Shown piece by piece: positions 1 through 8,219 of a DNA stretch of 64,000 bases. The notes beneath the pieces were generated by a model. The model did no database searches. It had not been told where the DNA came from and saw only the letters and a list, made by a program, of their open reading frames with translations. Numbering within the stretch: the first letter of the stretch is position 1; each line of letters begins with the position of its first letter. This stretch comes from Hymenobacter sediminis (GTDB taxonomy: Bacteria > Bacteroidota > Bacteroidia > Cytophagales > Hymenobacteraceae): assembly GCF_003231285.1 (NCBI RefSeq), contig NZ_QKNS01000003.1:186001-250000 (forward strand), read 5' to 3'. The translations under genes and the position numbers were made by a program.

Positions 1-1
1 C

Positions 2-1054
2 CAAGGGCAGCGCCTCACGGCCAAGCTGGTACATTGCGACCTGAACTGGCAGCCCTCCGTTTTGACGGACATGCAGTTCCTGTCGGAAATCAATGAGCAG
101 ACTATTACCGATTACCGCGCCTCCGTCAGTACCAAAGTGCCCTACTACCACTACCGCGTCCGGATGCCGCGCGTCAAGCTTTCGGGCAATTATCTGTGGG
201 TAGTGCAGGGGGCGGGCGGTACGCCGCTTCTCTCGCGGCGGGTGCTGGTGTTTGAAGAGGGCGGGGTGCAAGTGTACCTGCGCCAGGGTATTCCGGTGGC
301 GGGGCAGGAGCGCTACACCCTGCAACAACTGGATTTTGGTATCCGCTACAACATGCAGTTGGTGAACCCGGCCCAAGAAGTGAAGGTGGTATTGCGCCAG
401 AACTACCGCTGGGACAATGCCAAGTACAACCTGCGCCCCACTTTCGTGCGCGACGCGGAGCGCCAGCTTGACTACCAGTATTTCAACTTCGAAAATGCCT
501 TCCCGGCCCTGAGTGAGTTCCGCTTCTTTGATTTGCGCACGTTCCGCTCCTTGGGCATAGGTGTGGCCCGCATTGATGCCGAGGCCAGCCCCCGCGCCGC
601 GCTGCTACAACCTGAAGCCACCCGCAACGGACAGGCTTATTCTCAGTACGACGACATCAATGGGCAGCGCGTGATTGAAAGCCGCGAGTACGGCAACGGT
701 GCTACCAACGCCGACTACCTCGACGTGACCTTCCAACTCCGGGCTGAGCAGCCCGCCCCGGGGCCGGTGTACGTGCTGGGCGCGCTTTCCGACTGGCAGT
801 TCAAGGATGAGTTCAAGCTCACCTACGACGCCGCCGCGCAGCAATACACCGGCCACGCCCTACTAAAGCAAGGCTACTACAATTACCTCTACGCTGTGCA
901 AACACCCCAGGGCCCCAACAGCGTGTATTGGGAGGGTAGCCACCAAGAAACTGAAAACCGCTACGACCTGCTGGTGTACTACCGTCCGCCCGGCACCCGC
1001 ACCGACCTGCTCGTCGGCTATCAGACGGTTAATGTAAACGGCCGCCAGCCCTAA
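2..1054 (+). CDS. Type IX secretion system plug protein (DUF5103), 5' truncated
   Basis: The reading frame is open from the left edge, and the residues just before the first possible internal start (VHCDLNWQPS) match the conserved DUF5103 core, so the gene begins outside the window. DUF5103 proteins are secreted Bacteroidota proteins linked to the type IX secretion translocon, where a family member plugs the SprA channel. The visible part runs through an aromatic-rich beta-strand region to the C-terminus (YQTVNVNG). A strong hairpin follows the stop. The family call is confident. The role as a plug is inferred from the family, and the signal peptide is not visible. Confidence 0.85.
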   Translation, partial: QGQRLTAKLVHCDLNWQPSVLTDMQFLSEINEQTITDYRASVSTKVPYYHYRVRMPRVKLSGNYLWVVQGAGGTPLLSRRVLVFEEGGVQVYLRQGIPVAGQERYTLQQLDFGIRYNMQLVNPAQEVKVVLRQNYRWDNAKYNLRPTFVRDAERQLDYQYFNFENAFPALSEFRFFDLRTFRSLGIGVARIDAEASPRAALLQPEATRNGQAYSQYDDINGQRVIESREYGNGATNADYLDVTFQLRAEQPAPGPVYVLGALSDWQFKDEFKLTYDAAAQQYTGHALLKQGYYNYLYAVQTPQGPNSVYWEGSHQETENRYDLLVYYRPPGTRTDLLVGYQTVNVNGRQP

Positions 1055-1073
1055 CCTAGTAGGCCATACATAT

Positions 1074-1110
1074 AACAGCGGCGCATCCAAGAAATGGGTG
1101 CGCCGCTGTT
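1074..1110 (+). terminator. Hairpin terminator after the DUF5103 gene
   Basis: AACAGCGGCGCA and TGCGCCGCTGTT form a GC-rich stem 20 nt after the stop codon at 1054. The T-run is short, so termination may be modest. It also lies beyond the 3' end of the convergent curlin gene. Confidence 0.6.
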
Positions 1111-1140
1111 TGCTGAAGGGAGTGCAGTTCTGGAATATAA

Positions 1141-2079
1141 TTACGGGTGGTTCTGGCGTACTATCGTAATGTTGTTATTGCCTTCCTGGAGTGTAGTGCT
1201 GCTTTGTCCGGAAAGGCCCTGGTAGGTTTCGGCGGTATTGAGAATGCCAGTTTGCTGCTGGCGGGCAAAGCTGTTGAAGCTATCCTGCTGAATATAGGCA
1301 TCGTTGCCATTGCCTAAGCTGGTTTGGTAAGCCTGGTTATCGTTGCCTACTTGGATGCTGGTAGCGGCGTTTAGAGCACCATCACTTTGCACCTGCTCCA
1401 CGGTATTGCGGTTACCGGTCTGGGTAGCGCTAGCAGTGTTCTCGGCGTATGATTGCCGCTGTGATAAACTATTACCGTTGCCTGTCTGAATGCCGGAGGC
1501 TGTTTGATTAAAATCGGTCTGCTCCTGGTAGGAGGTATTGCGGTTGCCGGTTGTAAGAAGAGTAACCGTGTTGCCGCTGCCTGATTGTCGCTGCTCCGCG
1601 TCGTTATTATTCCCCACCTGCGTAATAAAGGCGCTCAACTGTCGGCCTACCTGGCTTTGCGTGGCGCTGTTACGGTCACCAATCTGCACGGCTGAGGCCT
1701 CGCCCTGCCCGGTCTGTTCCTGCACGATGTCGTTGTTGTTGCCGGTTTGAGTAGCCGTCAGGCTGCCACCAAAGAATATTCCTACCTGCTCTTGCGTCTG
1801 GCTGATGGTATTGCGGTTGCCGTTCTGGGTAGCGGTAGCCTGGTATCTGGAGCCATCCTGGGTTTGCTCAATGGTGTTGCGGTTGCCGGCTTGCGTGGCG
1901 GTGGCTGTGTTGCCTCCTCCATCCTGTATCACGGCAATAGCGTTCAGGCGGCCCGTTTGGGTATCGGTAGCTGTGTGGCCGCTACCTACCTGTTGAACAG
2001 TAGTTAGGTTTTGCTGGGCCCGGGCAGCACCCACACTTAGAACGGCCGCGCCCAGGAAAAGGCTTAAGGTCTTTTTCAT
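1141..2079 (-). CDS. Curlin-repeat protein (orphan amyloid subunit)
   Basis: A 312-residue secreted protein with a clear signal peptide ending at ARAQQ near residue 22. The rest is built of repeats of about 20-23 residues with the curlin pattern Q-x-G-x2-N-x-A and many QTGNRNT or QxGNxN blocks, as in CsgA and CsgB. Such proteins are exported through CsgG and polymerise on the cell surface into functional amyloid. This copy stands alone: no csg export gene is next to it, and the csgEFG locus is about 58 kb away at the other end of the window. It would therefore have to use that machinery in trans. The upstream region (2080-2239) is very AT-rich. Confidence 0.88.
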   Translation of the reverse strand: MKKTLSLFLGAAVLSVGAARAQQNLTTVQQVGSGHTATDTQTGRLNAIAVIQDGGGNTATATQAGNRNTIEQTQDGSRYQATATQNGNRNTISQTQEQVGIFFGGSLTATQTGNNNDIVQEQTGQGEASAVQIGDRNSATQSQVGRQLSAFITQVGNNNDAEQRQSGSGNTVTLLTTGNRNTSYQEQTDFNQTASGIQTGNGNSLSQRQSYAENTASATQTGNRNTVEQVQSDGALNAATSIQVGNDNQAYQTSLGNGNDAYIQQDSFNSFARQQQTGILNTAETYQGLSGQSSTTLQEGNNNITIVRQNHP

Positions 2080-2239
2080 AGTACACAGAGCTAGAGGTGA
2101 GAATATGATGCTATGTAATAAATTATATTAAATATAAAAATAATATTATTATATTGAACTTGTACTTCATTTAGAACCCTAATTCACCAAAACGGCTCTG
2201 CTTCCCGTACCAGAACAACTACACCTTCCGGTAGAAGCT
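2080..2239. other. AT-rich divergent intergenic region
   Basis: The 160 nt between the curlin gene (minus) and the antiporter (plus) contain a stretch at about 2105-2155 made almost only of A and T. It must hold the curlin promoter. No full TTG-N19-TAnnTTTG match is visible on the minus strand, only a TATTTTTA sequence. Confidence 0.4.
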
Positions 2240-3532
2240 ATGTCGCTGTATAATTTGATTCTGGTGGTGTTGGGTATTGCCATTCTGGGCGTTGCCTGGC
2301 TGCCTTCTCTGCTCAAAAAGTATCCGCTGTCCTATCCCATCCTGTTCGTCGGGCTGGGGGCGCTGGTGTTCAGCCTGCCGCTGGGCCTACCCAACCCCGA
2401 CCCCATAGAGCACTCCGGCTTCACCATGCACCTGACGGAAATCTGCGTGACGGTGGCCCTTACTGGCACCGGCCTCAAGATTGACCGGCGTTTTTCCCTC
2501 TACCGCTGGCGGGCCCCCCTACAGTTGGTATTGGTGCTGATGATTATCACCATTGGAGTGTTTATGGTGGTAGCATGGCGCCTGGGCGGGTTGCTGCCTG
2601 CCTCTGCCGTGCTACTGGCCGCTACCCTGGCACCCACCGACCCCGTGCTGGCCGGCGACGTGCAGGTTGGGAAGCCTGGCGAGGGTAGGGAAGACAACGT
2701 GCGGTTCGCCCTCACTGGTGAAGCCGGTCTGAATGACGGCTTAGCCTTCCCGTTCGTGCATTTGGCGGTGGCGCTGCTCCCCATGGCTGCGCTACCCCTT
2801 GCTGAAGGGCTGGTGCACTGGGCCTGGATGGATGTGCTCTACCGCACCGCTATGGGCGTACTGGCCGGCTGGCTGGCTGGTCGGGCGCTTTCCTTTCTGA
2901 TTTTTGATTTGCCCCACCGCGTCAGCATCAACCCAGAGGCTTATGGCTTTGTGGCGCTAGCCGTCACACTCACGGCCTACGGCATTACGGAACTGGTGCA
3001 TGGCTACGGATTTCTGGCCGTGTTTGTGGCCGCCGTTACGCTGCGCACCCACGAGCGAAGCCACGAGTACCACACCGAGATGCACGAATTCACGGACCAG
3101 TTGGAGCGTCTGTTTATCGTCGTGATTCTGATTTTGTTTGGGGGGGCTTTGGCCCGCGGGCTGCTGGCGCCGCTGACCTGGGGCGGCGCGGCGCTGGGGC
3201 TGTTTCTGCTACTGGTGCTGCGGCCGCTAGGAGGCATCCTGACGCTGGGACGCAGCCGCGTAACCTGGCCCGAGCGGCTGGTAATCTCCTTTTTCGGAAT
3301 CCGGGGTATTGGCTCCTTTTTCTACCTGGCCTACGCTCTGCACGAAGCCGATTTCGCTAACGGCCGGGAACTGTGGGCCATTACCGGTTTCACGGTGCTC
3401 ACGTCCATTGTGCTGCACGGCGTGCTGGCTACCCCGGTAATGGACTGGCTGGACCGCCGCCACGGCCGACCCACCGCCGTAGAGCTGGAAGAACAAATGC
3501 AGGAAGAAGCGAGCGAAAAACAAACGGGCTGA
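2240..3532 (+). CDS. Cation:proton antiporter, CPA1/NhaP type
   Basis: A 430-residue polytopic inner-membrane protein with about 11-12 hydrophobic segments. It carries the family hallmark PTDPVLA near residue 135 and GLNDGLAFP near residue 165, whose aspartates are the ion-binding residues in CPA1 exchangers. It is expected to exchange Na+ or K+ for H+ and help pH and salt homeostasis. The C-terminus is a short charged tail. A second antiporter of the same superfamily lies at 10760-12025 with low visible similarity. Cation specificity cannot be read from the sequence. Confidence 0.9.
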   Translation: MSLYNLILVVLGIAILGVAWLPSLLKKYPLSYPILFVGLGALVFSLPLGLPNPDPIEHSGFTMHLTEICVTVALTGTGLKIDRRFSLYRWRAPLQLVLVLMIITIGVFMVVAWRLGGLLPASAVLLAATLAPTDPVLAGDVQVGKPGEGREDNVRFALTGEAGLNDGLAFPFVHLAVALLPMAALPLAEGLVHWAWMDVLYRTAMGVLAGWLAGRALSFLIFDLPHRVSINPEAYGFVALAVTLTAYGITELVHGYGFLAVFVAAVTLRTHERSHEYHTEMHEFTDQLERLFIVVILILFGGALARGLLAPLTWGGAALGLFLLLVLRPLGGILTLGRSRVTWPERLVISFFGIRGIGSFFYLAYALHEADFANGRELWAITGFTVLTSIVLHGVLATPVMDWLDRRHGRPTAVELEEQMQEEASEKQTG

Positions 3533-3639
3533 CTCGGCACGGAATTGGTCTGGCGAATAACGACCCTGTAACCTTGTGGCCGTGGAGCTTCGTTGCAGGC
3601 GTATCCCTACCCCAATTTCTGTATCAACCTCTCCCGCCT

Positions 3640-5103
3640 ATGCAACCTACCCTCGCTTCTGTACTATATGCCGGCACCACACTGACTCTGCTGCTGCCGC
3701 TGAGCGGCTCCCGCCCGGCTTCCACTGTTCCAGTGGCTCCCGTTGCTCCGGCCGTTGCACCCGTGCAAGGTGCCCAGCCCGATCCGCAGGTTATTGCCCA
3801 ATTCGGCCTGCTTGATAACGCTAAGCTGCAAACCTACATTGATCAGAAAGGCATGCAGATGGGCCGGATTTCTGACCGCCCCGCCGACGTAAAAGGCTTT
3901 ACCGTCGTCGATTCACCCATCATCAATGCCTTTGCTACCCCCGATGGGCACGTGTACTTCACCCGCGGTATTCTGGCTCACTTCAACAATGAGGCACAGT
4001 TCAGCGGAGTGCTGGGCCACGAAATCGGCCATATTACGGCTCGCCACGGGCAGAAGCAGCAGACCCGCTCCACTATTGCCAACATCGGCCTGATTCTGGG
4101 CTCAGTCGTAGCCCCGCGGGTGATGCAGTCGGTGGGCGGCGTGGTGCAGCAGGGCGTGGGCCTGGGGCTGCTCAAGTATGGCCGCGACGCCGAAAACGAG
4201 TCGGATGTGCTGGGGGTGAAATATTCCAGCAAAATCGGCTACGACCCGGCTTCCATGGCCGACTTTTTCCTGACCCTGCAGCGCACTGAGCAGCAGAGTG
4301 GAGCCGCCGGCGTGCCTACCTTCCTTTCTACCCACCCCAACTCCGCCGACCGTTACCAGCGCGTGAAAAAACTGGCCGTGCAGGCCGAGCAGCAAGCCGG
4401 CCGCCAGTTAGCCGTCAACCGCGACCAGTACCTGCGCATGATTGAAGGCCTGCCCTACGGCGATAACCCGCGCGAAGGCTACGTAGAAAATAGCGTGTTT
4501 TACCACCCCGAGTTGAAGTTTCAGTTTCCGCTCCCGAGCGGGTGGCAAAGCCAGAATTCGCCTAGCCAGTTCCAGATGGCTGAGCCCAACGGCAAGGCCG
4601 TAATCGTGCTACTGCCAGCCGGCAACAAAGGCCTAGATGAAACGGCTCAGGCCCTGGCCCAGCAGCTCAACCTCCAAAACGCCCAGGCCAACCGCACTAC
4701 TATCAATGGCTTTCAGGCCGTGGCTATCCAAGGCGACCAAGTGGGGCAAGATCAGCAAACCGGCCAACAGGGCATCACGGCCCGTACACTTTCCTACCTC
4801 ATCCAGGACGGCCAAAGCGTCTATGCCTTCGTGGGCCTGACCTCGCCTTCGGCATTTAATACCTACGCTCCGCAGTTCCAGCGCACGGCCCAAGGCTACA
4901 AGCGCCTCACCGATGCCGCCAAGCTCAATAAGCAGCCGGAGCGCATCCGCATTAAAACTGCTAAAGCCGGCCAAACGCTGGCTCAGGCTCTCACTGCCAA
5001 TGGTGTGCCCGCTAAGCGTCACGAGGAACTAGCCATCGTGAATGGCATGAAAACTACTGATAAAATGTCGGCTGGTATGCTGTTTAAGGTAGTAGGGAAG
5101 TAA
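3640..5103 (+). CDS. M48 family metalloprotease, periplasmic
   Basis: A 487-residue protein starting at ATG 3640. A longer in-frame reading from 3373 would overlap the antiporter gene and lacks a signal peptide, so it was rejected. The N-terminus is a signal sequence followed by a Pro/Ala/Val linker. The zinc motif HEIGH is at residues 127-131 and the third ligand motif ENESD near 185-189, as in Ste24/BepA-type M48 peptidases. The C-terminal third contains a DUF-like region and ends in a LysM-like segment (KAGQTLAQAL...). It probably acts in envelope quality control. A hairpin terminator follows 23 nt later. Confidence 0.88.
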   Translation: MQPTLASVLYAGTTLTLLLPLSGSRPASTVPVAPVAPAVAPVQGAQPDPQVIAQFGLLDNAKLQTYIDQKGMQMGRISDRPADVKGFTVVDSPIINAFATPDGHVYFTRGILAHFNNEAQFSGVLGHEIGHITARHGQKQQTRSTIANIGLILGSVVAPRVMQSVGGVVQQGVGLGLLKYGRDAENESDVLGVKYSSKIGYDPASMADFFLTLQRTEQQSGAAGVPTFLSTHPNSADRYQRVKKLAVQAEQQAGRQLAVNRDQYLRMIEGLPYGDNPREGYVENSVFYHPELKFQFPLPSGWQSQNSPSQFQMAEPNGKAVIVLLPAGNKGLDETAQALAQQLNLQNAQANRTTINGFQAVAIQGDQVGQDQQTGQQGITARTLSYLIQDGQSVYAFVGLTSPSAFNTYAPQFQRTAQGYKRLTDAAKLNKQPERIRIKTAKAGQTLAQALTANGVPAKRHEELAIVNGMKTTDKMSAGMLFKVVGK

Positions 5104-5125
5104 ATGTATCGTAAAGCGAAATGTG

Positions 5126-5159
5126 AGCTAGGCTTCGAGTTTTTCGAGGCCTAGCTTTT
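5126..5159 (+). terminator. Terminator of the M48 peptidase gene
   Basis: AGCTAGGCTTCGA pairs with TCGAGGCCTAGCT and is followed by TTTT. The hairpin lies inside the last codons of the convergent gene 5128-5703. Confidence 0.75.
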
Positions 5160-5703
5160 CTATAAATAATTGTATAGCCGTCACCGTATAAATAATCCAA
5201 ATATCATCTCCCATTGGCAGCTTCGGAATAAAATCTTTTTCCTCGTAAGAGTTTGCTATTCCTAGAATAGAGTTTGCAAAGTGGAGCACAATCATATGGG
5301 GCTCCTCTCGGTAAACATCGCAGCTAGTAATATAGCTAATACTGCAGGTTGTAGTAATTATATTAGTTTTATAGCCATAAACTTCATATTTTATTAACTC
5401 AGTGCCAATATATTGTTGCCATATATGTTCATTGTATCTAAACTTATCATTTAACACGACAAATGATTTTGTTGATACACTTAATGTATACTGATGCCAT
5501 CCCTTGACGGAATCCCAGGAAATATAAATCGACTTTTGATTGTCAAAAATTAATTCGAGCTGAAATCCAATGATATCAATTTCCTTACTGTCACTAAGTA
5601 CATAATCGGGTTCATATTCGTAGAAAAAATAATCGGATAGGTTGCTACCCATAATCTCATCAAGTGAGGATGTAAGGTGTTTTTTTAAAAGTCCTAGACT
5701 CAT
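5128..5703 (-). CDS. Hypothetical AT-rich protein, possibly acquired
   Basis: A 191-residue soluble protein starting at ATG 5703; an upstream TTG at 5724 would add seven residues but is less likely. I do not recognise the family. The DNA is strikingly AT-rich against GC-rich neighbours, and the protein is rich in Ile, Tyr, Lys and acidic residues. It has no signal peptide or membrane segment. Size, acidity and the odd composition resemble immunity proteins of contact-dependent or polymorphic toxin systems, but no toxin gene is adjacent. The M48 terminator sits in its 3' end, and the ychF operon terminator lies 5' of it. Function unknown. Confidence 0.65.
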   Translation of the reverse strand: MSLGLLKKHLTSSLDEIMGSNLSDYFFYEYEPDYVLSDSKEIDIIGFQLELIFDNQKSIYISWDSVKGWHQYTLSVSTKSFVVLNDKFRYNEHIWQQYIGTELIKYEVYGYKTNIITTTCSISYITSCDVYREEPHMIVLHFANSILGIANSYEEKDFIPKLPMGDDIWIIYTVTAIQLFIEKLGLEKLEA

Positions 5704-5737
5704 TTTAGCTATTATGCAGATCAAAAATAAAATTAAA

Positions 5738-5771
5738 AGCGCCCCGGCCGAACCATTCGACCGGGGCGCTT
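5738..5771 (-). terminator. Terminator of the ychF-phnA-like operon
   Basis: AAGCGCCCCGG and CCGGGGCGCTT form a perfect 11-bp stem. Read on the minus strand it is followed by a T-rich run, as expected of an intrinsic terminator downstream of 5803-6012. Confidence 0.85.
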
Positions 5772-5802
5772 AAGTTACGGAGCAGCGGCTGCAAACGCAG
5801 GG

Positions 5803-6012
5803 CTAGGCTTTCTTCACGAATTCGGTTTTGATGACCAGCATGCTACCCCCAGCTTTGCCTTCAATCTCGGCGGGGCTGTTGGTGAGGCGAATGTTCTTGA
5901 CCACAGTGCCGCGCTTGAGCGCCTGTGCCATGCCTTTCACCTTTAGATCTTTGGTGATGGTAACCGAGTCGCCGTCGTTGAGCAGGTTGCCGTTGCTGTC
6001 TTTTACGTCCAT
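5803..6012 (-). CDS. Small PhnA/YjdM-domain protein
   Basis: A 69-residue protein matching the C-terminal PhnA domain of YjdM (V-K-D-x-N-G-N at the start, [14 protein letters not shown], then the strand motif IRL). It lacks the N-terminal zinc ribbon of the full E. coli protein, which is common in Bacteroidota. The family was historically called alkylphosphonate utilisation protein, but the role in phosphonate use is not proven. It begins 22 nt after ychF and shares its terminator, so the two are probably co-transcribed. Confidence 0.8.
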   Translation of the reverse strand: MDVKDSNGNLLNDGDSVTITKDLKVKGMAQALKRGTVVKNIRLTNSPAEIEGKAGGSMLVIKTEFVKKA

Positions 6013-6034
6013 GAGTAGGGTAGGGAATGCGTAA

Positions 6035-7135
6035 TTACACGTTGAAGCGGAAGTGCATGATGTCGCCGTCCTGCACCACGTATTCCTTGCCTTCCACAGC
6101 CATTTTACCAGCTTCCTTAATCTTGGCTTCCGAGCGGTACTGCTCGTAGTCGGCCAGCTTAATTACCTCGGCCCGGATGAAGCCCTTCTCGAAGTCGGAG
6201 TGGATAACGCCAGCGGCAGCGGGTGCTTTGTCGCCGCGGTGTACCGTCCAGGCACGCACTTCCTTCACGCCGGCGGTGAAGTAAGTAATCAGGTTCAGTA
6301 ACTCGTAAGACGCGCGGATCAGCTTGTTCAGGCCCGATTCGGTGAGGCCGTACTCGCCCAGGAACATGGCCTTTTCCTCGGGGTCGTCCATTTCGGCAAT
6401 CTGCGACTCGATGGCGGCCGACACGATAACCACCTGAGCGTTTTCTGATTTTACGTGTTCCCGCAGGGCTTCTACGTAGGCGTTGCCATTGGTCGGGATG
6501 CTGGCCTCGTCCACGTTGGCCACGTAAATTACGGGCTTGATGGTGAGCAGCTGCAGGTCGGCTACGGCTTCCAATTCTTCCTCCGAGGCGTCGAGCGAGC
6601 GGGCATTGTGGCCGGCTTCCAGGTGTTGCTTGAAGCGAGTGAGGGCGGCTACCTCTTTTTTAGCCTGAGCGTCGCCGCTCTTAGCCGAACGCTCCGACTT
6701 CGCCAGCTTCTTGTCGATGCTTTCCAGGTCCTTGAGCTGCAGCTCCGTGTCGATAACGTCCTTGTCAAATACGGGGTCAACGCCGCCAGCTACGTGCACA
6801 ATGTTGGGGTCGTCGAAGCAGCGCACTACGTGGATAATGGCATCTACCTCCCGGATGTTAGCTAGGAACTTGTTGCCCAGTCCTTCACCCTTGGAAGCGC
6901 CCTTTACCAGGCCGGCAATGTCCACAAACTCAATGATTGTAGGTACTACGCGCTCCGGCTTCACGATTTCCTCCAGAATGGTGAGGCGCGGATCGGGCAC
7001 GGTAATCACGCCTACGTTCGGCTCGATGGTGCAGAAGGGGTAGTTGGCCGACTCGGCCTTGGCGTTAGAAAGAGCGTTGAACAGCGTGGATTTGCCCACG
7101 TTCGGCAGGCCGACGATACCGCAGCGGAGACCCAT
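6035..7135 (-). CDS. ychF: Redox-regulated ribosome-binding ATPase YchF
   Basis: A 366-residue Obg-family P-loop NTPase, the normal YchF length. It starts at ATG 7135, giving [17 protein letters not shown] with the Walker A loop at the very N-terminus; the longer in-frame extension to 7351 is not family-like. NVDE replaces the usual NKxD guanine motif, in line with the ATP preference of YchF. The C-terminal TGS-like domain ([14 protein letters not shown]) is intact. YchF binds 70S ribosomes and is linked to stress and translation control. A TACCTTTG -7 box lies about 60 nt upstream. Confidence 0.96.
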   Translation of the reverse strand: MGLRCGIVGLPNVGKSTLFNALSNAKAESANYPFCTIEPNVGVITVPDPRLTILEEIVKPERVVPTIIEFVDIAGLVKGASKGEGLGNKFLANIREVDAIIHVVRCFDDPNIVHVAGGVDPVFDKDVIDTELQLKDLESIDKKLAKSERSAKSGDAQAKKEVAALTRFKQHLEAGHNARSLDASEEELEAVADLQLLTIKPVIYVANVDEASIPTNGNAYVEALREHVKSENAQVVIVSAAIESQIAEMDDPEEKAMFLGEYGLTESGLNKLIRASYELLNLITYFTAGVKEVRAWTVHRGDKAPAAAGVIHSDFEKGFIRAEVIKLADYEQYRSEAKIKEAGKMAVEGKEYVVQDGDIMHFRFNV

Positions 7136-7196
7136 ATGACGGTGAAATAGTAAGTTAGTGAAATGGCGAGTTGGGCGGGGGGCGCAATTCGTGGCG

Positions 7197-7204
7197 CAAA
7201 GGTA
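7197..7204 (-). promoter_or_regulatory. -7 box of the ychF promoter
   Basis: The plus strand reads CAAAGGTA, that is TACCTTTG on the minus strand, matching the Bacteroidota -7 consensus TAnnTTTG about 60 nt before the ychF start. No good TTG -33 box sits 19 nt further out. Confidence 0.5.
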
Positions 7205-7322
7205 CGGGGCTTTTTCGGGGAAAGCACGGCCGGTTTCTGCTTCAGCTCCGGAACGCAAGCTCCCATCGGGCCGCTCAGGGGCAATGTTTGAGCGGCAGGA
7301 GGGGGTAGGGGCAAATGCAAAA

Positions 7323-7354
7323 ACGGTGCGCCCGGCCGAAGCCAGGCGCACCGT
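7323..7354 (-). terminator. Terminator of the PUR-domain gene
   Basis: ACGGTGCGCC-GGC pairs with GCC-GGCGCACCGT around a CGAA loop. On the minus strand it is followed by TTTTT, 62 nt after the stop of 7416-7757. Confidence 0.85.
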
Positions 7355-7415
7355 GCAAGAGGAAGCTGAAAATCTGAGGAGTAACGAGTGTTTCGCTAGG
7401 CTTCCGGGTAATAAG

Positions 7416-7757
7416 TTAGTAGGCGTCGTCGGTGCGGTTGTAGTTGCCTTCCCGTTCGTCGTAGGCGGGGCGAGGGCGGTCCAGCTCGGCTACCTCTTCG
7501 GGAGTCAACAGCTCTTCGCGCACGAAATCAACGGCGTCTTGCAGGGCATCGACAAACTTGAGGAAATCCTCTTTGTAGAGGAAAATCTTGTGCTTCTCGT
7601 AGGAGAAAGTATCGTCGTCGCGTAGGCGACGCTTGCTTTCCGTAATGGTCAGATAGTAATCCTGGCCGCGGGTAGCTTTCACGTCAAAAAAGTACGTGCG
7701 CTTGCCGGCTTTAATGCGCTGGGAATAGATTTCTTCCTGGTCGTGACGGTCTTCCAC
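7416..7757 (-). CDS. DUF3276 PUR-family nucleic-acid-binding protein
   Basis: A 113-residue protein containing the DUF3276/PUR domain, a Bacteroidota and spirochaete relative of eukaryotic Pur-alpha. The core reads YSQRIKAGKRTYFFDVK, then YYLTITESKRR and the helix KFVDALQDAVDF. Family members bind single-stranded DNA and RNA as dimers. The C-terminal tail is rich in Arg, Tyr, Asp and Asn and is probably disordered. It forms a single-gene unit with its own terminator. The target in the cell is unknown. Confidence 0.88.
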   Translation of the reverse strand: MEDRHDQEEIYSQRIKAGKRTYFFDVKATRGQDYYLTITESKRRLRDDDTFSYEKHKIFLYKEDFLKFVDALQDAVDFVREELLTPEEVAELDRPRPAYDEREGNYNRTDDAY

Positions 7758-8219
7758 AGTTCCTTCCGGTAAATTTTTGTTATTCCAAGATGATTGAAGT
7801 TCAGCGCAAAATACGTGCTTTCAGTCAGATATAAAAATTTGAAGTCTGGCTTTTTCCTTTTCCGAGGCACTGGCCCCGAAAACCCGGTAAGGTGTGAAAA
7901 ATATGCCGTATACGCCGTGTTAGCTCTCTGATTAGGCGGCTGGTATAAAAGCAAGATTAATATCCTGAATAATATATATAAACGCCGCTACGTTTCATCC
8001 TTCTTGTTCCAGTTTAGATGTTCTGCTTAAGCCTGAGCTTGCAGAACAGTGACAACGGGCGCTAGCTGGCACTCTCTCCCCGGCAACATGGATGACCTTG
8101 GAGGCTTGAGTGGACAATAGAACCGGGGCCAGCTTGGTGTTGTTGCCTGCACAAGATGCCTGCCCCGTGGGTTTCCTCGTACCTTAGGGCTGCTTTCCGC
8201 CGTTTGCTACCCCGCTGTT
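7758..8219. other. Long intergenic region upstream of DUF58
   Basis: The first ~200 nt upstream of the divergent PUR gene hold no convincing gene. An AT-rich stretch at 7965-7982 could be a promoter. From about 8019 the sequence becomes structured (see the ncRNA candidate). No tRNA, SRP, RNase P or tmRNA signature is visible. Confidence 0.5.
8019..8145 (+). ncRNA. Candidate structured RNA or 5' leader
   Basis: Two structures follow each other. Hairpin 1 is 8019-8048: TGTTCTGC-TT-AAGC-CTGA-GCTT-GCAGAACA, 12 bp with one 2-nt bulge. A long interrupted stem follows: ACAAC (8052) with GTTGT (8139), GCTGGC (8065) with the GCCAGC around 8128-8133, and CCCCGG (8078) with CCGGGG (8123), enclosing about 39 nt. 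An AT-rich stretch lies 40 nt upstream. It could be a separate small RNA (a 6S-like layout with an internal bubble is possible) or the leader of the DUF58 gene at 8220. The pairing is visible; expression is inferred. Confidence 0.35.

Noticed and set aside
3373..3639. In-frame 5' extension of the M48 peptidase gene
   Set aside because: It overlaps the antiporter coding region, and only the start at 3640 gives a signal peptide.
7136..7351. In-frame extension of ychF
   Set aside because: YchF proteins start at [16 protein letters not shown] sequence; the extension is low-complexity and passes through the -7 box and a terminator.
7679..7954. 91-codon minus-strand open frame upstream of the PUR gene
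   Set aside because: It overlaps the PUR gene in another frame and runs through its upstream control region; composition is not protein-like.
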